Part shown: positions 1 to 4,998 of the stretch, piece after piece
How positions within the stretch are numbered: position 1 is the stretch's first letter
Layout of the letters: every line of letters starts with the position of its first letter
Assembly (NCBI GenBank): GCA_012270265.1
Contig: JAAXIR010000164.1
Span: 1-7,120, forward strand
Length of the DNA: 7,120 nt
Origin: Candidatus Poseidoniales archaeon
GTDB lineage: Archaea > Thermoplasmatota > Poseidoniia > Poseidoniales > Poseidoniaceae
Direction: 5' to 3'
The notes under the pieces: generated by a model
The model's input: the letters and a program-made list of their open reading frames with translations, nothing else
Database searches by the model: none
Told to the model about the DNA's origin: nothing
Position numbers and translations under genes: made by a program

Positions 1-200
1 GCACCTTCGACGCTCGGCGTAAGGCTGGTATTGTTTGAACTGGAGCCTCCAGTTTCCATTACTTCAGTAGTTTGGTCAAACGTTTCTCCACCATTGATCC
101 AAGGATTGAGATTTTCGAGATACCCGACTTGCGTCATGAGTATCATCAGTGTTACCAACAACAAGGATTTCTTCGTGTTTGCATAGCGTTCGCTGGTCAT
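1..200 (-). CDS. Secreted or membrane-anchored protein, N-terminal fragment (runs off the window)
   Basis: Reading the minus strand from the ATG at 200-198 gives 66 uninterrupted codons to the window edge. Residues 1-11 are polar and basic (MTSERYANTKK), followed by a hydrophobic stretch at about 12-24 (SLLLVTLMILMTQ), which is a signal peptide or signal anchor. From about residue 36 the chain becomes Gly/Ser/Thr/Asn-rich with two overlapping N-glycosylation sequons (N56, N57) and ends in TPSVEG. The mature part is therefore expected outside the membrane. Low-complexity linkers followed by this kind of segment resemble the start of large surface proteins of marine archaea, but that is an impression and not a family match. 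No Shine-Dalgarno site precedes the ATG. A second, out-of-frame ATG at 204-202 gives no sensible protein. It is downstream of and co-oriented with the SPFH-like gene but has its own candidate promoter. The function cannot be named from this fragment. Confidence 0.72.
   Translation of the reverse strand, partial: MTSERYANTKKSLLLVTLMILMTQVGYLENLNPWINGGETFDQTTEVMETGGSSSNNTSLTPSVEG
38..54. repeat. Perfect 8-bp inverted repeat with one central base
   Basis: AACTGGAG and CTCCAGTT flank a single C at position 46. It lies inside the coding region of the secreted-protein fragment, where it encodes a Thr-Gly-Gly-Ser-Ser linker. As RNA it would fold as a 7-bp stem with a 3-base loop. It could be a protein-binding palindrome, an RNA hairpin or coincidence. 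Symmetry is the only evidence. Confidence 0.5.
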
Positions 201-234
201 GCATCTTAGATTGACACATCTATGTTATTGATTT

Positions 235-252
235 ACCCTATATTGATAGGGT
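235..252. repeat. 18-bp inverted repeat in the intergenic gap, candidate operator or leader hairpin
   Basis: ACCCTAT and ATAGGGT are perfect 7-bp arms around a 4-base ATTG loop. It sits 35 bases upstream of the secreted-protein start (minus strand) and 27 bases past the end of the SPFH-like gene. If the TATA box at 284-275 is used, transcription would start about here, so the repeat would cover the start site or form the first hairpin of the mRNA. Read on the minus strand its centre (CAATATAG) is itself TATA-like and could serve a shorter leader. It could also be a transcript end for the upstream operon, but no T-tract follows on the minus strand. Confidence 0.5.
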
Positions 253-274
253 CAGAATGGGTTTTGAATGAGGC

Positions 275-284
275 GAATTTTATA
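275..284 (-). promoter_or_regulatory. Candidate archaeal TATA box for the secreted-protein gene
   Basis: The minus strand reads TATAAAATTC here, a near-ideal archaeal TATA element. It overlaps the TAA stop codon of the SPFH-like gene. Archaeal transcription normally starts about 25 bases downstream, which would put the start near 252-255 and leave a leader of roughly 50 bases containing the inverted repeat at 235-252. The motif is seen; its use as a promoter is inferred. Confidence 0.45.
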
Positions 285-1314
285 CCGTGGAATCTATTTT
301 TTGTTGACGGCGCATTCGCTTCTTCTCTTGGACCGATTCAAACATGGCCATTGCCATGCCCAAATCGTGTTGCTGCTTGCGTTCGCGTAGATCCAATTCC
401 TTGCTTCGTAGGATGTCAAGAACTTCGGCTTTGGACTTGGCTTTGTTACGAGCGAGTTCAGCTTCATGGGCTTGGTTGCGATGCTTGTTGGCCCACTCTG
501 CTTCTGCAATGGAGCCTTCCGCCTTGATTTGAGCGATACGTGGCTCGGCCTTGGCTCGTTCAGTGGCTGCTTTTCCGGCCATTTGTGAACGAGCCGTATA
601 ATCGGCTCGACGTTGCTGGGTGCTCAGAAGAGCATCGAATCGGACTTGTTCTCGTTCTGCTTGAATGGAGGCATGTTCGGCCATGTTATTGACATGTTCA
701 CGTTCAGCCTCAAGTCGAACCTTGTCCGATTGTTTCCAGGTGATGAAGGTATGATCGATGCTCATACCAAACGATTCCACCGTACGACGAAGGGCGAGTG
801 AAAGACCAATGTTGGCATCTTCGTTGGCTGCTTCTTGAACGAGTTCATCGTTGGAATACTTCTGAATGGTTCGAGCCATGTAGGCTTGGGCTTCTGTAAG
901 GAGCATGTTCTCAAGGTCTTGAACACGAATCTCCATCATTCCATTGGCTGGAAGTTGAATGATTCGAGCGATCTGTTCGCGTGTTGCATAGAGACGAACT
1001 GTCGCTTGACCGCGAAGCGTTTGATGATCGCTTGATTTCGATACAAATGGGAGATTGACCGTGTACGGGCCAAGGAAGGCGAACAGGTAGGAACGTTGTC
1101 GCTTACCTCCAAACATGCGTCGAAGCATCGAGGTCGTTGGATTGGCTCGCATCACTTGTTGGGTGACGATTCCGGCGATGCGTCCGTTTTCGAGAACGAC
1201 GCACACTTCGTTGGGCCGGAGTAAGATTGGTGTGTTTCTTGGCAGTTCTTTGTCATGGACAAATCGAGCGATTTGGTCCGGATTGGTTCTCCATCGGTAT
1301 GTGTTTCGTGTCAT
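280..1314 (-). CDS. SPFH/Band 7-like protein with a long coiled-coil tail, 344 aa
   Basis: Residues 1-195 look like a soluble SPFH-type domain: a beta-rich beginning (PILLRPNEVCVVLENGRI at 29-46), a GPYTVNLPF segment at 82-90, a RGQATVRLY strand at 101-109, then a helical part ending in SFGMSIDHTFITW (181-193). Residues 195-335 are charged and rich in Ala, Glu, Arg, Lys and Gln, typical of the long helix that lets SPFH proteins oligomerise. There is no signal peptide or membrane segment, so if it scaffolds membranes it must be recruited. The fit resembles the YdjI/virion-core-like SPFH branch but was judged by eye. The ATG at 1314 is supported by GAGGTGA at 1325-1319, which contains the stop codon region of the preceding helical-protein gene, so the two are probably translated together. 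An alternative is an unrelated coiled-coil scaffold protein. Confidence 0.72.
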   Translation of the reverse strand: MTRNTYRWRTNPDQIARFVHDKELPRNTPILLRPNEVCVVLENGRIAGIVTQQVMRANPTTSMLRRMFGGKRQRSYLFAFLGPYTVNLPFVSKSSDHQTLRGQATVRLYATREQIARIIQLPANGMMEIRVQDLENMLLTEAQAYMARTIQKYSNDELVQEAANEDANIGLSLALRRTVESFGMSIDHTFITWKQSDKVRLEAEREHVNNMAEHASIQAEREQVRFDALLSTQQRRADYTARSQMAGKAATERAKAEPRIAQIKAEGSIAEAEWANKHRNQAHEAELARNKAKSKAEVLDILRSKELDLRERKQQHDLGMAMAMFESVQEKKRMRRQQKIDSTV

Positions 1315-1318
1315 TGTT

Positions 1319-1325
1319 TCACCTC
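1319..1325 (-). promoter_or_regulatory. Shine-Dalgarno site GAGGTGA of the SPFH-like gene, overlapping the upstream stop
   Basis: GAGGTGA lies four bases before the ATG at 1314. The TGA stop of the upstream helical-protein gene (1326-1324) overlaps its first bases. A ribosome finishing the first gene is positioned to start the second, which implies coupled translation and a fixed ratio of the two proteins. Confidence 0.7.
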
Positions 1326-1836
1326 AGTTTCGTAGGTCGTCGAGCAGACGGTTGCGTTCAGCAAAGTGACGGCGTGCTTTGTCAAGCACGCCATCGATGA
1401 TGTCAAGGTCGATGTTTCTGGTTTCAACATAGGCAGCCATGGTAGCATTGAGATGCTGCGATGCGTGTTCGAGCATGGCGATGGTTTCTCGATCGTGTTC
1501 GATGAGCTTCTTGTGGATTTTACGGGTCATTCGACGTATGCCGTCGTGTTTTGGTCGCGTTTCTCCAGCGATGGCAAATTGTGCATCCTCTGCAAACGAG
1601 GTGAGATTGTGCAGAATCGATTGGATTCTGCTCATACCGTATTTCTCACCGTTGGTATAAGCTCGAATCATCCATCGCTCAACTTGTCGATGCACCTGAT
1701 GGATACGTCGTCGAACGTCTTCTCGTACTGCACGATCGGTTCGACGTACACGTGTTTGCTCATAGCCTTCATAGGCAGAAATTAACACCTTCATTCCATT
1801 GACTGCTGCAGGAATTGCGATGGATGCTGGTTCCAT
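1324..1836 (-). CDS. All-helical protein of unknown function, 170 aa, coupled to the SPFH-like gene
   Basis: I do not recognise a family. Residues 4-22 (ASIAIPAAVNGMKVLISAY) are mildly hydrophobic and could be an amphipathic or membrane-touching helix. Residues 27-60 and 95-170 are rich in Arg, His, Glu and Lys with helical spacing, and there are no cysteines. Charge clusters such as RRTDRAVREDVRRRIHQVHR and RRMTRKIHKK make the protein basic, so a nucleic acid, acidic lipid or acidic protein partner is possible. It starts 41 bases after SRP19 and ends 9 bases before the SPFH-like gene, whose ribosome binding site it overlaps. The obvious hypothesis is that it is the partner or membrane adaptor of that protein, but this rests only on position. 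The ATG at 1836 has AAGGAGA upstream with a rather long 11-base spacer. Confidence 0.78.
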   Translation of the reverse strand: MEPASIAIPAAVNGMKVLISAYEGYEQTRVRRTDRAVREDVRRRIHQVHRQVERWMIRAYTNGEKYGMSRIQSILHNLTSFAEDAQFAIAGETRPKHDGIRRMTRKIHKKLIEHDRETIAMLEHASQHLNATMAAYVETRNIDLDIIDGVLDKARRHFAERNRLLDDLRN

Positions 1837-1838
1837 AT

Positions 1839-1854
1839 AGGAGAATATCTCCTT
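1839..1854 (-). promoter_or_regulatory. Shine-Dalgarno site inside a small inverted repeat, before the helical-protein gene
   Basis: On the minus strand AAGGAGA (1854-1848) is followed by TAT and then TCTCCT, giving a perfect AGGAGA/TCTCCT inverted repeat at 1853-1839. The 3' arm complements the Shine-Dalgarno sequence, so the mRNA could fold and hide its own ribosome binding site. The loop of only three bases makes the hairpin modest. The ribosome binding site is well supported; its control by folding is inference. Confidence 0.5.
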
Positions 1855-1877
1855 GGTCCGTCTTAATGCTATTGGGA

Positions 1878-2330
1878 CTATTTCTTGAAACCGCGCTTCT
1901 TGAAACTGCTTCGTTGACCACCTTGCTGTCGTTGTCCTGATTTGCGTTGTGAACGTGCTCGTCGGTCACCTGTTCGTGGTCCTGCGGCTTGTTGTTCCTT
2001 TTCTGCAGCCTTGCGATCTTTTTGCATTTGACGCCATTGGCCGCCGATCAATTGGAGAACTTCTTCCTTGGAATTGGCACCAATCGATTGCTTGGCTCCT
2101 GAACAGCTGACCCACAGTCGGCCTTCTTTGCCGTAGGGTCGCTGAGGATGCGATGTGCCTTCCTCACGCTTGATTTTCTTGAGACCGACTTTACGAGCTG
2201 CAAGATACAAGCCTTCGAGGTCAGGCTTGAGAACGGATGAGTCACGAGGGACGCGACGTCCACCACGTCGAGACGTCTTTGCGTCGAAGTAACCAGGCCA
2301 AACACAAATACGGTCTGGATTGTGTTCCAT
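1878..2330 (-). CDS. srp19: Signal recognition particle subunit SRP19
   Basis: SRP19 binds the tips of helices 6 and 8 of 7S RNA and prepares it for SRP54, which delivers ribosomes making membrane and secreted proteins to the translocon. The N-terminal region matches the family: ICVWPGYFDAKTSRRGGRRV at 8-27, then DLEGLYLAARKVGLK (37-51), HPQRPYGKEGRLWV (61-74) near the RNA-binding surface, and a last helix at 87-104. The domain ends near residue 104. Archaeal members are usually only about 90-100 residues, so the remaining 46 residues are an extension rich in Arg, Lys, Gln and Gly, probably disordered and RNA-binding, recalling the basic tail of eukaryotic SRP19. GAGGCGA at 2341-2335, four bases before the ATG, supports the start. 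It follows S8e by 57 bases and is probably in the same transcript. Confidence 0.93.
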   Translation of the reverse strand: MEHNPDRICVWPGYFDAKTSRRGGRRVPRDSSVLKPDLEGLYLAARKVGLKKIKREEGTSHPQRPYGKEGRLWVSCSGAKQSIGANSKEEVLQLIGGQWRQMQKDRKAAEKEQQAAGPRTGDRRARSQRKSGQRQQGGQRSSFKKRGFKK

Positions 2331-2387
2331 CGTCTCGCCTCAGATTTGCCTCAAGGTCGAGAGGTATCAACCCAACGATGGTGATGT

Positions 2388-2768
2388 TCACTCAAGGAGA
2401 ACGCCGTTGATGACGCCGTCCTTGCCAGGTCGGGACGTGATCTTGACGTTGCCTTCACTGGTTTCGATCACTGCACCCTTGACGAGGATGTTTCGTCGGA
2501 CGTAGTTTGGATCGGATTCGTTCTGAATCACGTTGATGATGTCAGCGTTGACGGTCTTACCGGTCTTTGGATTGTTGACCGAGACCTTGTTGGCAGCCAT
2601 AACACGAACCATGGTGTTGCCGCCAGCCTTGCGGTAGATCTTGCGTCGAGCCTCACCGACGAGAGCGAATTGCTTCTCGGTTGAGATTTCAGTCGAGCGC
2701 TTACCTCGTGCTTGTACACGTCGTCCGCCGCTTGCTTTTTTCTTGGAAATTCCATGCCATTGTGCCAT
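2388..2768 (-). CDS. rps8e: Small-subunit ribosomal protein S8e
   Basis: S8e is an archaeal and eukaryotic component of the small ribosomal subunit. The 126-residue protein has the expected basic start (MAQWHGISKKKASGGRR), the central beta region with NTMVRVMAANKVSV at 51-64, and the signature end DPNYVRRNILVKGAVIETS (86-104) followed by VTSRPG-like ITSRPGKDGVINGVLL. Length is normal for archaea. An open frame extends eight codons further upstream to 2792, but the ATG at 2768 is chosen because the family begins MxxWHG and because AAGGAGA sits seven bases before it. It lies 54 bases after the FAH-family gene and 57 bases before SRP19. Confidence 0.96.
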   Translation of the reverse strand: MAQWHGISKKKASGGRRVQARGKRSTEISTEKQFALVGEARRKIYRKAGGNTMVRVMAANKVSVNNPKTGKTVNADIINVIQNESDPNYVRRNILVKGAVIETSEGNVKITSRPGKDGVINGVLLE

Positions 2769-2775
2769 GTGTCTC

Positions 2776-2782
2776 TCTCCTT
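2776..2782 (-). promoter_or_regulatory. Strong Shine-Dalgarno site AAGGAGA of S8e
   Basis: AAGGAGA with a seven-base spacer to the ATG at 2768. It decides the start codon against the upstream in-frame ATG codons, which would place the ribosome binding site inside the coding region. Confidence 0.75.
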
Positions 2783-2805
2783 GCATCGCCACCGACTTGC
2801 AGGGC

Positions 2806-2814
2806 GTATATCAA
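2806..2814 (-). promoter_or_regulatory. Candidate TATA element for the S8e-SRP19 operon
   Basis: The minus strand reads TTGATATAC in the 54-base gap after the FAH gene. Counting about 25 bases downstream puts transcription start near 2784, immediately before the AAGGAGA ribosome binding site. The geometry fits a short-leader archaeal promoter, but the sequence match is partial. Confidence 0.35.
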
Positions 2815-2822
2815 GGCAACCC

Positions 2823-3476
2823 CTAGGAGCAACGACCCGAATAGGTGGAAAGAAGCTCACCATCGTGGGCAATCAGGCGTGCTTCAATCACATCACCAGG
2901 CTGCAATTGAGCAACCCCTTGAGGCGTTCCTGTGTAGAGCAAATCACCGTTGGAAACGGGTGCCCACGCCATCAAGGAGGCGACTTGGTCAGCAGGCGTG
3001 ATGCTCATTTCAGAGAGCGATGCTTCTTGCCATCGCTCGCCGTTCACATCGCATTCAATGCGAAGAGCGGTGGCTTCGTTGGTCAATGCTTCAAGTCCAT
3101 GCCGCCAAGGGTAGAAGGTGCCGAGCACTGCAGCTTGTCGAAACGTCTTGCCCTTGGCCCATGGTAAGCCATCGGCTCGAAGCAGGGATTGTGCTGCACG
3201 GTCGGTCAGATCAAGGCCAATGGCGACCGCATCGATGTCACCGTGTTGCGTCAATCGAACGACGCATTCGGTTTCGAGGTGGACTTCTCCAGGATGTTTG
3301 GAGACATGAAGAACATCCGATTCGGTCTTACAACCGTCTGGTTTAACGAAGAAGATAGGCTCAGGTGGTTGCTCGTTTCCAAGTTCCTTGGCATGGGCTG
3401 CAAAGGTTCGAATCGTGCACCATACGGCCATGAATTGCCCATTGGATGCCAGTTCTTGAACCGAAGGGTGAAACAT
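2823..3476 (-). CDS. Fumarylacetoacetate hydrolase (FAH) family protein, 217 aa
   Basis: FAH-family enzymes of this short FAHD1/YcgM type are Mg/Mn-dependent acylpyruvate hydrolases, oxaloacetate decarboxylases or isomerases in aromatic-acid breakdown. The metal ligands are present: E68 and E70 in VHLETECVV and D89 in GLDLTDR. The lid dyad His-x-x-Glu is H28/E31 (AAHAKELG), the conserved lysine is K110 in PWAKGKTF, and YTGTPQGVAQLQPGD (181-195) is the family's C-terminal signature. The usual GRNY after the first strand is changed to IRTF (22-25), and the second His of the HHE motif is Leu67, so the substrate may differ. The ATG at 3476 gives an N-terminus as long as in YcgM; M16 (3431) is possible but shorter. 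No Shine-Dalgarno site precedes either. It starts only 20 bases from the divergent PUA gene. The exact substrate cannot be told. Confidence 0.9.
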   Translation of the reverse strand: MFHPSVQELASNGQFMAVWCTIRTFAAHAKELGNEQPPEPIFFVKPDGCKTESDVLHVSKHPGEVHLETECVVRLTQHGDIDAVAIGLDLTDRAAQSLLRADGLPWAKGKTFRQAAVLGTFYPWRHGLEALTNEATALRIECDVNGERWQEASLSEMSITPADQVASLMAWAPVSNGDLLYTGTPQGVAQLQPGDVIEARLIAHDGELLSTYSGRCS

Positions 3477-3496
3477 GGTCGAGGTTTGGGCGGGGT

Positions 3497-4006
3497 ATGG
3501 CGAAAGAATTCCAAGTCAAGAAACGGCGACCAGTGCGACGAAAGCACCTCGCTCCATTGTTGAAGCAACTCGAAGAAGGACTCAACATTGACTTGGCCGT
3601 CGATGGTGCAATTTTGGCAAAGGCCAACTATGGGCCGTGGAAACTGGTGTTTGTTGACAAAGTGGCCAAGACGATTGAAGTCAACGATGATGATGGTCGC
3701 CGTTGGGCGTTTTTGACGCTTCGTGGCTTTTTGGAACATCCTGATTCGAAGCGCTGGGTTGCTGTCGATCACGGTGCGATTCCATTCCTGATGAACGGGG
3801 CTGATTGCATGGTGGCTGGTGTTCACGGTGCAGATGAGGACATCGAAGTGGGGGATCTTGTGTGGATTCGCGATAAAGAACATGGCCGACCGCTTGCACT
3901 TGGATGGGCCACGATGGCTGGAAGCGAAATGGTGGAAGCAACCAAAGGCAAGGGCATCAAAACCATCCATTGGGTTGGCGATGAATTGTGGGACATGGAA
4001 GCATAA
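3497..4006 (+). CDS. PUA-domain RNA-binding protein, MCT-1/Tma20 type, 169 aa
   Basis: Archaeal homologues of MCT-1/Tma20 carry a pre-PUA domain plus a C-terminal PUA domain; the eukaryotic proteins act on the 40S subunit with DENR in reinitiation and ribosome recycling. Residues 1-80 fit the pre-PUA part (basic start MAKEFQVKKRRPVRRKHL, then TLRGFLEHP at 74-82). Residues 85-167 are the PUA domain: VAVDHGAIPFLMNGADCMVAG (88-108), DEDIEVGDLVWI (113-124), the RPLALGWATM strand (131-140), GKGIKTIHWVGDELW (151-165). The start at 3497 is preferred over the longer open frame from 3446, because the upstream residues do not look like the family and would overlap the FAH start. GAGGT lies 11 bases upstream, a weak ribosome site. 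The archaeal role is not established; a link to translation initiation or tRNA is inferred. Confidence 0.92.
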   Translation: MAKEFQVKKRRPVRRKHLAPLLKQLEEGLNIDLAVDGAILAKANYGPWKLVFVDKVAKTIEVNDDDGRRWAFLTLRGFLEHPDSKRWVAVDHGAIPFLMNGADCMVAGVHGADEDIEVGDLVWIRDKEHGRPLALGWATMAGSEMVEATKGKGIKTIHWVGDELWDMEA

Positions 4007-4022
4007 CTCAAATAGATGAGTT
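4005..4022 (+). repeat. Small inverted repeat overlapping the PUA stop codon
   Basis: AACTCA and TGAGTT are perfect 6-bp arms around AATAGA, beginning within the PUA stop codon. A T-rich stretch (4028-4037, TAATTTTATT) follows a few bases later and ends at the next start codon. It could weaken read-through into the surface-protein gene, or be a leader hairpin. The stem is short and AT-rich. Confidence 0.3.
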
Positions 4023-4038
4023 GAGCCTAATTTTATTC

Positions 4039-4596
4039 ATGCGAACCGTCATTGCACTGACACTCATCGCTCTTCTCGCTGTTTCAACCACATCCTATGC
4101 TGCGAAAACAGCCGGTCAAGACAACGGTCCTGAAACCGAAGACACACCGTTTGAATCCTATACCGTAACCTCACCGTCCGTTTCTGGTGAAACATGGACG
4201 CTCGTTGTGGTCATGGATGAAGCCCACATGAGCAACAACACAACCTTCGAGATTTCATCGCAGATTTGTCTCAACGATGGTGTGTGTGACCCTCCAGTCG
4301 TTCAAGAATTGACCATCGATGGTGCAACGCACACCACATCTTTGACGCCTCCAAACGACCACTCCTACGTCAACTGGCGAGTCAAGGCCATGTACGAAGA
4401 CGACACCAAGGATTACTTCCCATACGGTTCATGGTACACCGTTTGGTCGAGTTGCTACTACGATGATGGCAGCTACTACGGCCCGGATGCTGAAGGCGAT
4501 GGATGTGGTGGAGAGAGCGAGGATTCACCAGGCTTTACACTGATTCCTGCCCTTGCAGCCGTTGGCTTGGCCATCGCCGTTGCACGACGTAACTAA
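4039..4596 (+). CDS. Small secreted surface protein with PGF-CTERM-like sorting signal, 185 aa
   Basis: Residues 1-21 are a signal peptide (MRTVIALTLIALLAVSTTSY, then Ala-Ala). The mature part is acidic and beta-rich, with ETWTLVVVMDEA at 51-62, sequons at N66 and N67, and cysteines at 77, 83, 139 and 156 that could form two disulfides. The segment 119-155 is rich in Tyr and Asp, which suggests cation binding at the surface. The C-terminus has SPGF (163-166), a hydrophobic helix (167-182) and a final Arg-Arg, the layout of PGF-CTERM proteins that archaeosortase A cuts and attaches to lipid. I recognise no enzyme or adhesion domain. The ATG at 4039 is chosen because it starts the signal peptide; the frame is open to 3988 but that part overlaps the PUA gene. 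No Shine-Dalgarno site is visible. It lies 32 bases after the PUA gene and its stop overlaps the convergent neighbour's stop. Confidence 0.85.
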   Translation: MRTVIALTLIALLAVSTTSYAAKTAGQDNGPETEDTPFESYTVTSPSVSGETWTLVVVMDEAHMSNNTTFEISSQICLNDGVCDPPVVQELTIDGATHTTSLTPPNDHSYVNWRVKAMYEDDTKDYFPYGSWYTVWSSCYYDDGSYYGPDAEGDGCGGESEDSPGFTLIPALAAVGLAIAVARRN

Positions 4597-4994
4597 GCAC
4601 AGTGTTCGACAAGTCGTTCAAGGAAACGACGGTGTTCACCGCCCCACATCTGAAGGATGACGGACAGTTTTGATTTGTCTGCATGAAGCATGCCTTGGAA
4701 GAAACCAACACGGTCCAAATCGCTGTGGACCAGTGGGAGATGCTCGTGTTCGATTTCAATAAGAAGACCATCTTCGTGTTTGGAGATGGAGATGGAAGGA
4801 TGTGTGATGGTATCCTCTACAATCTCAAACTCGACTCTCCTTGAGGAAAGGAAGGCTTCAACACCGGAAAACAAAGCATCGACATCGATGCCCATTCCGT
4901 CCATGTCGGCACCGTAGGAAGCAAGGAACGGTAGGTCGGTCTCGTTCTGTTCCATCAGATGATCCAGCCCACGAGCCATCTCTTCTTCGTCCAT
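4593..4994 (-). CDS. Small acidic protein of unknown function, 133 aa
   Basis: I do not recognise a family. The chain is acidic, apparently cytoplasmic, without signal peptide or membrane segment. It begins with helix-like residues 1-18 (MDEEEMARGLDHLMEQNE), has a Gly/Met/Asp-rich turn at 27-38, a second helix (39-52), then alternating strands VEFEIVEDTITHPSISI (54-70) and DGLLIEIEHEHLPLV (75-89), and a final helix HRRFLERLVEHC (121-132). An alpha/beta fold of the small-chaperone or regulatory type is conceivable but unproven. The start at 4994 is four bases after the stop of the SAP-domain gene, ideal for coupled translation; in-frame ATGs at 5042 and 5051 would overlap that gene and lack ribosome sites. 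Its stop overlaps that of the convergent surface-protein gene by four bases. Confidence 0.8.
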   Translation of the reverse strand: MDEEEMARGLDHLMEQNETDLPFLASYGADMDGMGIDVDALFSGVEAFLSSRRVEFEIVEDTITHPSISISKHEDGLLIEIEHEHLPLVHSDLDRVGFFQGMLHADKSKLSVILQMWGGEHRRFLERLVEHCA

Positions 4995-4998
4995 GGAA

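Noticed and set aside
222..527. A 101-codon plus-strand open frame at the end of the SPFH-like gene
   Set aside because: Cys/Trp/Pro-rich translation, no ribosome site, and almost entirely antisense to the coiled-coil region.
1366..1785. A 139-codon plus-strand open frame opposite the helical-protein gene
   Set aside because: The minus-strand frame has ribosome sites and operon spacing with both neighbours, while this one has neither; its hydrophobic look is the complement of the charged helix codons.
3251..3970. A 239-codon open frame on the minus strand, antisense to the PUA gene and overlapping the FAH start
   Set aside because: It covers two genes with clear family signatures, its translation is rich in Pro, Ser, His and Arg without recognisable domains, and it has no ribosome site. 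It looks like a long shadow of the PUA reading frame.
4005..4038. A hairpin-plus-T-tract terminator after the PUA gene
   Set aside because: The stem is only six base pairs, AT-rich, overlaps the stop codon and is separated from an impure T-rich stretch. Kept only as a small inverted repeat.
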